Source: Siphlonurus alternatus (taxonomy: Eukaryota > Arthropoda > Insecta > Ephemeroptera > Siphlonuridae). From it: a stretch of DNA of 64,000 nt. Shown here piece by piece: positions 12,847 through 23,117 of the stretch (position 1 is the stretch's first letter; each line of letters opens with the position of its first letter). Location: contig OX463787.1 of NCBI GenBank assembly GCA_949825025.1, positions 19,687,482-19,751,481 of the forward strand, in the 5' to 3' direction. The notes under the pieces were generated by a model. It did not search any database and was not told the origin of the DNA. It worked only from the letters and a program-made list of their open reading frames with translations. Made by a program: the position numbers and the translations under genes.

Positions 12847-13570
12847 AGTACTGTATATATATATATGTAAGAACAAATTCGAACAATTATACAGTGACAC
12901 ACAGTACTGCATGTAATATAATATTTAAGTTTATACGGAAATGCGGTGTATCATGATACCAGACTACAGTTTATATCATGATCATGACCTCGATTTTGTG
13001 GGCGTTTGAGGGTTAAAAAATATGTTAAAAAAATTGACAATACATATCTCGAAGTGCGTTACCTAAATAATTATAAAATTCCATCGTCTTTGTCAATTAT
13101 AATATATTATAGTACAATTCAAGTCTAACGTTAAATGTATATTATAATATATATACTACATATATATACTCTGTATATATATATTAATGAATGAAAGACA
13201 ATTCCTTCAGTATTTTTTTGCAATATAAAAAATAATAATTTGTACACAATTTAATAATAAAAAACTTAAAAAAAATAATAATAGATCGAAGCTGAACATC
13301 ATGCAAGTTTAAAGATCATGGTATTCCCTGCATTCAATCTAAAATTTTGCCTGAAATATCTCGATCTGCATTATTGCAAATGAATAATATAAATAAATCA
13401 ATGATATTGACAATTAAATAAAACTAAATAAAGTCAATATTCATATAGTCATCTAGTGTTGAAAATTTTAACTACTTCAATGCGATTTTAAATACCCCTA
13501 AACTCCTACCCCTTCCCCTTCTCTCGCAACGCTCCATGGCAACAACGCATAAAAATAGTTGTTGCCGAGC
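12847..13570. other. Interior of 7.2 kb foldback element, right part
   Basis: AT-rich with short TA runs; no coding signal. Confidence 0.5.
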
Positions 13571-13655
13571 CGAGTGTGAGATGCTTTGATACCGGAATAA
13601 GTTCGAAAAGGAACTGATCTGAATAGGAACTGATCCGAATAGGAAGAGATCCGAA

Positions 13656-15460
13656 TTTTAAATTCGGACTTGTTCCGATTCGGATCAGTTCCTGTTCATA
13701 ACTTTCAATAGCAAGAGATCCGAATTTCAAATTCGGACTTGTTCCGATTCGGATCAGTTCCTGTTAATAACTTTCAATAGCAAGAGATCCGAATTTCATA
13801 TTCGGACTTGTTCCGATTCGGATCAGTTCCTGTTCATAACTTTCAATAGCAAGAGATCCGAATTTCAAATTCAGACTAATTCGGACTTGTTCCGATTCGG
13901 ATCAGTTCCTGTTCATAACTTTCAATAGCAAGAGATCCGAATTTCAAATTCGGACTTGTTCCGATTCGGATCAGTTCCTGTTCATAACTTTCGATAGCAA
14001 GAGTTCCGAATTTCAAATTCGGACTTGTTCCGATTCGGATCAGTTCCTGTTCATAACTTTCAATAGCAAGAGTTCCGAATTTCATATTCGGACTTGTTCC
14101 GATTCGGATCAGTTCCTATTCATAACTTTCAATAGCAAGAGATCCGAATTTCATATTCGGACTTGTTCCGATTCGGATCAGTTCCTGTTCATAACTTTCA
14201 ATAGCAAGAGATCCGAATTTCAAATTCGGACTTGTTCCGATTCGGATCAGTTCCTGTTCATAACTTTCAATAGCAAGAGATCCGAATTTCAAATTCGGAC
14301 TTGTTCCGATTCGGATCAGTTCCTGTTCATAACTTTCAATAGCAAGAGATCTGAATTTCATATTCGGACTTGTTCCGATTCGGATCAGTTCCTGTTCATA
14401 ACTTTCAATAGCAAGAGATCCGAATTTCAAATTCGGACTAATTCGGACTTGTTCCGATTCGGATCAGTTCCTGTTCATAACTTTCAATAGCAAGAGATCC
14501 GAATTTCAAATTCGGACTTGTTCCGATTCGGATCAGTTCCTGTTCATAACTTTCGATAGCAAGAGTTCCGAATTTCAAATTCGGACTTGTTCCGATTCGG
14601 ATCAGTTCCTGTTCATAACTTTCAATAGCAAGAGTTCCGAATTTCATATTCGGACTTGTTCCGATTCGGATCAGTTCCTATTCATAACTTTCAATAGCAA
14701 GAGATCCGAATTTCAAATTCGGACTTGTTCCGATTCGGATCAGTTCCTGTTCATAACTTTCAATAGCAAGAGATCCGAATTTCAAATTCGGACTTGTTCC
14801 GATTCGGATCAGTTCCTGTTCATAACTTTCAATAGCAAGAGATCCGAATTTCAAATTCGGACTTGTTCCGATTCGGATCAGTTCCTGTTCATAACTTTCA
14901 ATAGCAAGAGATCTGAATTTCATATTCGGACTTGTTCCGATTCGGATCAGTTCCTGTTCATAACTTTCAATAGCAAGAGATCCGAATTTCAAATTCGGAC
15001 TAATTCGGACTTGTTCCGATTCGGATCAGTTCCTGTTCATAACTTTCAATAGCAAGAGATCCGAATTTCAAATTCGGACTTGTTCCGATTCGGATCAGTT
15101 CCTGTTCATAACTTTCAATAGCAAGAGATCCGAATTTCAAATTCGGACTTGTTCCGATTCGGATCAGTTCCTGTTCATAACTTTCGATAGCAAGAGTTCC
15201 GAATTTCAAATTCGGACTTGTTCCGATTCGGATCAGTTCCTGTTCATAACTTTCAATAGCAAGAGACCCGAATTTCAAATTCGGACTTGTTCCGATTCGG
15301 ATCAGTTCCTGTTTATAACTTTCAATAGCAAGAGATCCGAATTTCAAGTTCGGACTTGTTCCGATTCGGATCAGTTCCTGTTCATAACTTTCAATAGCAA
15401 GAGATCCGAATTTCAAATTCGGACTTGTTCCGATTCGGATCAGTTCCTGTTCATAACTCT
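13656..15460. repeat. 69-bp tandem array (about 26 copies) with 562-bp higher-order unit
   Basis: The unit contains TTCGGACTTGTTCC, GATTCGGATCAGTTCC, TGTTCATAACTTTCAATAGC and AAGAGATCCGAATTTC. Near-identical monomers run through the right arm of the foldback element. A 10-bp interruption (ACTAATTCGG) recurs at about 13870, 14430 and 14992, spaced 562 bp, that is eight monomers plus 10 bp. The left arm has only about one monomer (9300-9370). Confidence 0.5.
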
Positions 15461-16077
15461 GAAAACTGCACATGGAAGAGATCCTAAAAGGAACAAGTCC
15501 GAATGCCCTCATTTCGCGGTGTCGCGGCGCCTATAATCAATAGCGTGTACTAATTAACAATGCATCAAAACGCTACGCGGGTGATAGAGGAATGTCCGCG
15601 CAATGCCGCGAGATTACGTGATATATGTAAAACAAATTCGGACTTGTTCCAATTCGGATCAGTTCCTATTCGGATGTCTTCTGATTCGGATTACTTCCTA
15701 TTCGGGTCTGTTCCCTATAGTCAATATTTCTCCTAAGATACACACGGAACTGATCCGAAAGGGAACAAGTCCGAATGCTCTAATTCCGCAGAGCCGCGGT
15801 GCCTTAATTAGCAGCGCGGACTAATTATAAGTGTAATAAAATGCCGGGAAAGGACTGGTGGGAGAGGCACGAGATTTCACGAGAAACATTCGGGCTTGTT
15901 CCTGTTCGGACATCTTCCGATTCGGATTAGTTCCCATTCGGATCAGTTCCTATTCGGACTAATTCCGGGATCCCCAAATTTCGTGCAGGTTAGACAAATA
16001 TGTCTATTTATTCTATAATTATATATTTAACATCAAAGACGACTTTGTAGCTATTTCTGATATGTTGGTTGATGATC

Positions 16078-16205
16078 ACACTGTGTATGGGCTACCATCA
16101 TTATGAATTTCATGACTCAATATATAAAAAATTAATATAATTAATTTTTTATTATTATTATGTTATTAAGTTTGAGGTGTATTATTTAACCTTTGTTTTC
16201 TGTAT
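16078..16205 (+). repeat. Right of two direct repeats outside the 7.2 kb foldback element
   Basis: CACTGTGTATGGGCTA, AAGTTTGAGGTG and TATTATTTAACCTTTGTTTT correspond to 8467-8600. Confidence 0.5.
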
Positions 16206-16615
16206 GTTGCAGGAAGACTGCAGTCGAGATCGAGGGGGACCGTCAACAATATAATTTTTTGTTATTTATTTATATTTATTTTATACATTTTATTCAATAA
16301 TTTTTATATTCTGTATGCATTTTGTAAACATAAAGAAAAAACATTATTGTTTGGACCATCAGGTCAGTCGAGATGCAGCGCCTGCAATAAAGTTGTTGTT
16401 GTGTTCGTTTTATTGTTTCCCAACTCTCTAAGATCTATGAAATAATAATTATTATTTTAATAAGTAACAAGAAAGTACTATAACATGTTAAGAATTGACA
16501 TAATATTTGAAAAAAGTCGAGTCATTTACTTAGTTAAATTTCATTAAAATACTTCAAATATATCTTTATAGGGATTTTTCAATTTAATATATATTATATT
16601 TTAATTAAGGTTTAA

Positions 16616-16957
16616 GATAGAGATAACACGCCCCATGTTAATAAAAATCACATTCATGAAAATCATGAAAAAAAAAATTAGGAAGTTCTCCTCTACATCC
16701 CCTATCAGTTGGTATTTAAAATATTAGGTATGAAAAAACGAGCTAGTTTTCGAGTTGTGAATTTTTAAAGTTCACTACTTTAACATGGAGAAATGGAACT
16801 TCCATGTTAAATTGGTAAACTTTAAAAATTAATATATCGAAAACTAGCTCGTTTTTGTAGACCTGATGTTTTACCAACTGATGGGGGATGTAGAGGAGAA
16901 CATTTTAATTTTTTTTTTCATAATTTCCATGAATTTGATTTTTATTAACATTGGGCC
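16616..16957. mobile_element. Foldback MITE, family 1, second copy
   Basis: TTAA at 16612-16615 and 16958-16961. Left end GATAGAGATAACACGCCCCA; arms share ACGAGCTAGTTTTCGAGTT and its complement with the copy at 3946-4298. The right terminus lacks the last dozen bases. Confidence 0.5.
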
Positions 16958-17050
16958 TTAAGCATCATGCAGTATTAATTTAAATATAATTTGAAATCTG
17001 ATAATTGGAAAATGTTTAGAACAGAAATTGTTATAAATAAAATATATGTT

Positions 17051-17180
17051 ATTAGGCCTGTTCGTAATCCCTGCTCGGTGTACACCACTTTCTGCACCCA
17101 ATCGACTTTATGTACATGCGATATAAGGTCGATTGGGTGTAGAAAGTGTACACCGGGCAGGGTTTACGAACAGGCCTATT
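17051..17180. mobile_element. Hairpin MITE, 130 bp
   Basis: Arms of about 55 bp: ATTAGGCCTGTTCGTAA and its inverted copy AATAGGCCTGTTCGTAA, with GGTGTACAC and CACCCAATCGAC. The spacer is only about 15 bp, giving a near-perfect hairpin. Confidence 0.5.
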
Positions 17181-17429
17181 GTCACAAATTATTTATAAAT
17201 AGTGTTAGTTATCTAGTAAGTTGAATTTTATTAAAATACTATAAAGTGTATTAAAGGTAATTTTAAAATAATATATTTAATTTGAGGTAAGCAGTAAAAA
17301 TTTCGATACAAATTTAGTTTTTGCAATTTGAAATTTTTTGGGAGCAGTAAAAATATTAAATTATTATTTGGATTCTTGGGTTTTTCAGTTAAATATATTG
17401 CTGTGTGGCGGCGTAGTCTAATCAGTGTC

Positions 17430-17685
17430 AAGGACACTAGAGGTAAAGAAGAGTCACAGAGGTGCTGCCACCTACACGGACAGCGCCGAACTAGTAAAGA
17501 CAGTTGACGATCGATCTTTTGGAGCAAAAAAGTATGTTCAAAAACCTGCTCGGAGCTACACTTGTGGTTTATGGACACACTTTTTTTTTGGCTCAGGGAG
17601 CGATCGTCATCTGCATTTACTAGTTCGTTGCTGGCCGTGTAGGTGGCAGCACCTACGTGTCTCATCCTTTATACCTCTAGCCTCA
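17430..17685. mobile_element. Palindromic MITE (AGGTGCTGCCACCTACACGG arms)
   Basis: The block AGGTGCTGCCACCTACACGG at 17460 and its complement near 17637-17656 are part of longer inverted arms that also share GAACTAGTAAA and GACGATCG. Confidence 0.5.
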
Positions 17686-17791
17686 AATGCCCTTTATCAG
17701 TCAGAACAAATTATTTAAAGCGAATTAATTTCAATTGAATTAATTAATATTAAATTCATCATTTAAGTCGTTTAACAGATTTTTGAGAATA

Positions 17792-18009
17792 CAGAGACCT
17801 CCGTGTCTTATGGTCAGAAATTTGACCAGCTTGGCAGAGCTTCACTGTAACTGAGAGAATCGCAGTGGCATGGCCTGGTTCTCGCTGGCTGCGCGGGCAA
17901 TTTCAGTAAGCAAAAACCAGGCCGTGTCGAACATTTAGCAGCACCGCCACTCTGTTATATACAGTGAAACTCTGATCAAACTCCTGGTCATATGTCACGG
18001 AGGTCTCTG
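17792..18009. mobile_element. TA-flanked MITE (mariner-like)
   Basis: TA on each side (17790-17791, 18010-18011); perfect 14-bp ends CAGAGACCTCCGTG. Inner arms also share ACTGTAACTGAGAG-like blocks. TA duplication is the Tc1/mariner habit; no transposase. Confidence 0.5.
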
Positions 18010-18656
18010 TAGGGTCTCTGGTGAAAATACAAATAAATTAATTTAAAATTCCCTCCGGAAGTAGCCGGAAGTGAAAGGTTTCTGTCTTTCATGTTTTTAT
18101 TTGTAGTTTGAAATTTTACAGAGAGCTTTGCAATAAGAGGACTGACTTGTTTGTAAAATTACAAAAATCGGACATGAACAGGACGATCAGAAACTACTCA
18201 TTTCCGGTGGGATTTTCAAGTAAATTTGACTACAAATGAACTTTTTTAAAGTTATTATTTTAAAATTTGCCTTCGAACAATCGCAGAAACGGTGGTCTAA
18301 TTTAAACTTCGCGGGTTTTGAAACAAGTAGAATAAAATGTTGAAATTAAAACTCTGAATAATTATTTTTTTGAGAAATTTCGAACATAAATTAATATACA
18401 GGACGATGGTGGGACATGGGAAAAATTTATAGTTAGGGTTTAACAATTTGCAATAAAAATAATTGCACTGTATAGGATCTTATAAGTACACCCAATCGTC
18501 CATTTTTGAGAGGTTTCAAAAATTCATATAAAATCAGGAATTTGTCGTAGAATGCTGTAATAGGGCTTGTTCTTCATGAAATTCTTGTGCCTTTTGAAAT
18601 ATTGACAAAAACTTGAAATTTTTTTTTGGTCAGTACCCATTAATTAATCAATGTTT
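18010..18656. other. No gene recognised
   Basis: AT-rich. GGAAGTAGCCGGAAGTG at about 18056 recurs at 51179, suggesting an eroded dispersed repeat. Confidence 0.5.
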
Positions 18657-20640
18657 ATGAATTCAAATTCAAATATTTATTCATCTCACTTACAAGACAA
18701 GTCAACATAGTACACATGAAAAAATAATAATATAATTATATTATTCACGTTTGTAAAAATCGTCTATACTGTACACATTCTTATCAAATAAATGTTTTTT
18801 CACTCTCTTCTTAAAAACACTTAATATAATCTCACTTTTTATGTCACTTGGTAGCCTATTGAACAAAGATTGGGCATGCACTCTACATATAAGACTTTTT
18901 TTATATGCTGGCTGCCGTTCTATGTCGATCTAGCATGAAATTGTCTTTGTTTCTGGTAATATAATTATGGGTAAATTTACAATTACTGAAGTATTGAGAA
19001 TTATTCTTTGCAAAAATCAGCACTTTTGAGATATATAATGCCGGTAAAGGCAAAATACCGAGTTCTTTAAATAAATTTTGACAAGGTGTCCTTGGCGGCA
19101 CATTTGCAAGTATTCTTACTGCCAATTTTTGCAATACAAAAACTCTTATTGTTAAATACTTTGCAGCATTTCCCCAAATTTCAAACCCATATGACAATAT
19201 GGAGTGAATATAAGAATAATAAATATGTTTTAACACGAATACATCAAACAAACTTTTAAGGCGTCTCAATAAAAATAGCGCTTTAGACAATTTACCACAT
19301 ATATAATTAATATGATGATCCCAATTTAGATTGTGATCAATAATTAGACCGAGAAGTTTCGAATGATCGGTAAATTCTAAATAGTCATTCTCACATTTCA
19401 AAACATTATTATGATCAACACAACTATTTGAGTTGTTATACAATTGAAAATTTATTAAATTCGTTTTATTAGCATTCAGCTTAAGTTTATTACTTTTGAA
19501 ATATGAGTTGACATCTAAAATGAGGTCATTGGCCGCATCAATGACATCTTGACAATTTTTACCCTTTATTTTAAAACTTGTGTCGTCGGCAAATTGAATT
19601 ATATCAATATTTTCATTATTAACAAATAAGTCATTAACATATATTATGAACAAGAGCGGTCCCAAGATTGAACCCTGTCCAAAACCATTTGTGTTAATTA
19701 ATAATTCAGATTTTATTTCTCCATTCATTGAATTAAGTGCAACATATTGTTTTCGATTGCTAAGAAAACTTTGTAGTAAATTAAGAGCTGTACCCCTAAT
19801 TCCATATTTTTCCAGCTTTTCAAGTAAAATTTTATGGTCAAAACAATCAAAAGCTTTGCTTAAATCAATAAATAAGCCAAACACATTTTCACTGTTATCC
19901 AAACTTTTATGTGTACTTTCCCTATATTCAAAAAGAGCTGTAGTAGTTGATTTTTATTACGTACAAATCCATGCTGACTTGTGTTAAAAACTTTATTTTT
20001 AGTGAGAAATTTAACAAGTCTATTATATATTGCTTTTTCATAAATTTTTGACAGAACCGGAAGTATTGCAATTGGCCGATAATTATTTGGGTCTTTTTTA
20101 TCTCCACTTTTAAAAAGTGGAATGATTTTGCTTATCTTAAGATTATCTGGAAAAATGCCTGATGTAAAAGATTCATTTATTAATTTAGATATTGGTTCTG
20201 CGAGCTCATTAACAAATTTTTTAAATAATTTAGTTGAAATCATATTAAAATCATTGGCATTTGAATCTGACAAACTCATTATTAATTTTTTAACTTCATT
20301 TATATTTACAGGAGACAGAAAAAAACTTTCCTCATTATTTTCTATTGCAGGTTTTAAAAACTTTGAGTTTTTATTACAATTAGAGCTCTTGATATCATTA
20401 TGAATTTTTATTGGTGCTAATATAAAAAAATGATTTAAAATATCTGCAATTTCAGATTTGTTAGTACTTGTCTCATTTTTATGTTCATTAATATACATTT
20501 CATCAATACTGTTATTTTTTTTTGGCCTTATTATTAGAATTTTCATTAATAACATTCCGTACTTCTTTTGACTTATTCTTAGAATTAAGTATTTTATTAG
20601 AATTGTAATTTTTATTTGTTTTAATTAAAATGTTCACATT
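18657..20640 (-). pseudogene. 5'-truncated Jockey/CR1-type LINE reverse transcriptase
   Basis: Two overlapping frames, 20555-19860 and 19902-18901, plus a third that continues to a stop at 18741, together give a LINE reverse transcriptase. Seen: NYRPIAILPVLSKIYEK, QHGFVRNK, LFIDLSKAFDCFDH (motif A), GQGSILGPLLFIIYVNDL (motif B, with Gly where Pro is usual), IIQFADDTSF (motif C), YGFEIWGNAAK in the thumb, and LFNRLPSDIKSE near the end. Frameshifts occur near 19900 and 18903. The element ends at a TTTGAATTTGAATTC tail near 18657, after an AATAAA. No endonuclease domain is present, so it is a dead, 5'-truncated copy. FADD places it in the APE-type Jockey/CR1/I group; the clade is not resolved. 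Confidence 0.5.
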
Positions 20641-20680
20641 TTTTGGAGTGCGGGAACTAATTTAAAAAGAATATTTGTAA

Positions 20681-21040
20681 CCGGGCACTTGACGCAGTGG
20701 TATACGTCTCTGATTCGTAATCGGATGGTCGTGAGTTCGATCCCAGCCATGCACCGCCAAACTTTTCATAAGTGGCGGTTGCTAAAAAAACACCCACTCG
20801 TGCATCCGGGAGGTAATTGATGGCATCCTCCATTAATTGCTGACCATCCTGACTGAGGTTTCCATGGTTTCCTCAGTTACAACTAGGTGAATGCTGGGAT
20901 GGATTGCTTAGGCCATGGCCGCCTAGATTTGGAAGGGACTCACAAAAGTAGGGTCTAAAAAAAGCCGGGAGGTTAAATTCAGTCACTTAATTGTGGCCAG
21001 TACCTTATACTAGGGTTCAAATAAGAAGCTAAAAAAAAAA
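20681..21040 (+). mobile_element. tRNA-derived SINE
   Basis: The head 20681-20750 has a box A-like TGACGCAGTGG and a box B-like GAGTTCGATCCC, with an anticodon-like loop TTCGTAA (CGT, Thr-like). A body with CCATGGTTTCCTCAG and GTGAATGCTGGGATGG follows, ending in a 10-A tail at 21031-21040. Degenerate stems and the long body exclude a working tRNA gene. Confidence 0.5.
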
Positions 21041-21049
21041 GATTTTTAA

Positions 21050-21273
21050 AAATATCTAAATTAGGGTAGTACAACCTGATGGGACAACCATGACGTCATC
21101 AATAGCCAATCACTTTCTTTTGTTTGTTTTATTTTACTTTTAATTTTATTGTATAATATAAATATGTATTATGTATAAATTGATATGGGTGAAATAAATA
21201 AATAAAATCACAGCACGACAAAATAACATCACGTTTGTCCCATCAGGTAGTACCACCCTAATTCAGATATTTT
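21050..21273. mobile_element. Palindromic MITE (AAATATCT ends)
   Basis: Ends AAATATCTAAATTAGGGT and, inverted, AAATATCTGAATTAGGGT; arms continue with ACCTGATGGGACAA. Directly follows the tRNA-derived SINE tail. Confidence 0.5.
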
Positions 21274-21807
21274 AATATATATATTTATTTTTTATTAGTT
21301 CCCGCAATCCAAAAAAAGTCTGAAAAAATTCAGAAAAGCATAATTTTATGTAATTTTTTTAATAATGAAATAAAAAAATTGCAATCATAACTATCATTAT
21401 TGTCTATTATTTCATGTTTTCTTGATGAAGCAAATATGTTATTAATTTGTACAAGAAATAACCACGAAAACAACTAATGTACACATAATACATAATATAA
21501 ATGAGTATTTCTGAAGCAAGTGGAGTATGCAAGAATCGAGTGCTTTGGAGGGCAATTTGTAGACGGACGAGGTAATAAGGCTGCTGGCTTATCCCGTACA
21601 GGGATATGGCATCATGTTATGTTATATGTATATATAAATTGCTTGTTCTATCTGATTAGCTGATTACAGAGGGTTAATTAGAATAGAAAAATTTCTTTAT
21701 TATAGGCGATGTTTGGCTCAGACTGAGCCATTCTTACACATAACTTCTATACAGATACGTACATAACAAACATATTCCTGGAATAAAATAATTTCTTTTC
21801 TTCTTAT

Positions 21808-22062
21808 ACCTCAGTCAGGACGGACACCTCTACTTTTTCTCAGTGGACCAAAGCGATGTCCAAAGCCTGGGGAACCACACACAAGTGCATCACTGCACTG
21901 GGTGAAAAGCGAGATGAAATTACCCCAGGGAGGGAGCAGCGTATTTTTTACTTGAAACGGTCACCCATCCAAGTACTAACCACGTTCGACGTAGCCTGAC
22001 TTCGGTGATCTAACGAGAACCGGTCAATGCACTGCGCCACGATCGACCTCAGCTGATGATAT
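21808..22062 (-). mobile_element. 5S rRNA-derived SINE, copy 2 (3'-truncated)
   Basis: The minus strand reads GACCGGTTCTCGTTAGATCA, CCGAAGTCAGGCTACGTCG and GGTTAGTACTTGGATGGGTG, closer to 5S rRNA than copy 1, followed by the same body as 7240-7370. It stops at CCGTCCTGACTGAGG, so most of the tail domain is missing. Confidence 0.5.
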
Positions 22063-22259
22063 AGAAAAGGGGGAGCGGGGGGAGGTAATCATCGAATATA
22101 AGCGCTAAATGTATGAAACAAATTTTCCTATGTCTTATGCAAACTACAGAAATTGATATTTAATTAAATTTGAACACAGTTGTTTAATAAATTAGCAATG
22201 AATCATCATATATGCAGATCCAATTACCTCCATATTTAACACGTAATCCAAGATGGCGG

Positions 22260-22480
22260 CGTAATTAAAAACCTTATCCAGGTGGGAGATTTGTCCACGA
22301 GACTTAGCCGCGCGGTTAGTTGTCCGCGGGACTTTAGCCAACAGGATTGGCCAAATGACTTTTGTCCAGACCGACGTATCCAAACCCATGTCCAGCCTTA
22401 TACTTGTCCGCGCGGCTAAGTATTTAGGTTATCCAGACTAGAACGTGGACAAGTTATCCGCCGGCTAAGTCTTTTTGAAT
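22260..22480. repeat. Cluster of GTCC...GGCTAAGT motifs
   Basis: TTGTCCACGAGACTTAGCCG, TTGTCCGCGCGGCTAAGT, GTCCGCGGGACTTTAGCC and related strings recur in both orientations within 220 bp. Looks like eroded arms of a foldback repeat. Confidence 0.5.
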
Positions 22481-22584
22481 CCCCCTCAATGTTACTATAA
22501 TATGAATTGTATTTTATAATTAAAAACATTTGTACAATTATAATAATTGTTCTCAAAATAATAAACAATGTAGTATCGAACTCA

Positions 22585-22630
22585 CTTTTTTATTGCAGGA
22601 ATGGATAGAGGGTGCAAAGTTATGACGGTT
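22585..22630 (+). mobile_element. MITE family C fragment
   Basis: Only ACTTTTTTATTGCAGGAATG and GATAGAGGGTGCAAAGTTAT remain of one arm. A comparable fragment lies at about 8618-8755 (GATAGGAACTTGATGCC, AAATCTGAAATAAATCAGAG). Confidence 0.5.
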
Positions 22631-23117
22631 TACTTTTTAACAATATATTTTTCATTATATCTTCTGAGCTTTCGCTGAATTAAAAATTGCTGCTCTTTTT
22701 ATTCGAATATTATTAAAACATTTAACCTGTTCTAGATATATTCTAAATTTTGTCATTTTAAAAATTAATTTTTAGATTGACAATTCTCGAAGTTTGAAAA
22801 TTTAGTTGATATACCTTTTCTATCTCTACATATTTATGTATATATATATATTATATTTTTTGTTTTGTTTTTTTTTGCTTTTTTGACATTTTCCAAGTTG
22901 TTGAAATTTGCAATCTCTAATAAATGTAACTTACTAAATGCAGTGTTCATAATCTATAGAAGGTCGATTAAAAGGCTTGATGTAAGGCCGTTTTTTTTTT
23001 TTTTTTCATATTCCCAAACCCTTGATATTTTTCTATCATAAAAATTACCAAACGAAATATTTTAAAAATTTTGTTGTATAATATGTAATATATTGAAATA
23101 TAATATATAAATGTTTT

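Larger units (their letters stand above)
8770..15982. mobile_element. 7.2 kb foldback element with motif-built inverted arms
   Basis: Left arm about 8770-9345 and right arm about 15420-15982 are inverted copies, with outer ends AAATTT(C/G)GGG leading into CCGGAA(C/T)TAGTCCGAA. Both arms hold many copies of GGAACTGATCCGAA and GGAACAAGTCCGAA in both orientations, plus unique blocks (for example the GCCGGGAAAGGACTGG block at 15843 and its complement near 8900). The interior has no long frame. It contains a nested hAT-like element and a one-sided satellite array. Inference: a non-autonomous DNA transposon or foldback element whose repeated motif may be a transposase-binding site. Superfamily not recognised. 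Confidence 0.5.

Noticed and set aside
13656..15460. CRISPR-like regular repeats
   Set aside because: Monomers are contiguous, with no unique spacers, in eukaryotic DNA.
13506..15512. Tandem peptide frames with EQELIRIGTSPN repeats
   Set aside because: The 69-bp DNA unit is a multiple of three, so any frame stays open; the unit varies at DNA level without codon logic and sits in a transposon arm.
17231..17718. 144- and 97-residue frames on opposite strands
   Set aside because: They overlap a palindromic MITE, which explains mirrored open frames.
18901..19902. Active reverse transcriptase gene
   Set aside because: Frameshifts at both ends, no endonuclease and an altered motif B show a dead LINE fragment.
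20681..20752. Functional tRNA-Thr gene
   Set aside because: Acceptor and anticodon stems are poorly paired and the sequence continues into a SINE body with an A tail.
21950..22062. Functional 5S rRNA gene
   Set aside because: The 5' part and the 3' end of 5S are missing and a SINE body follows.
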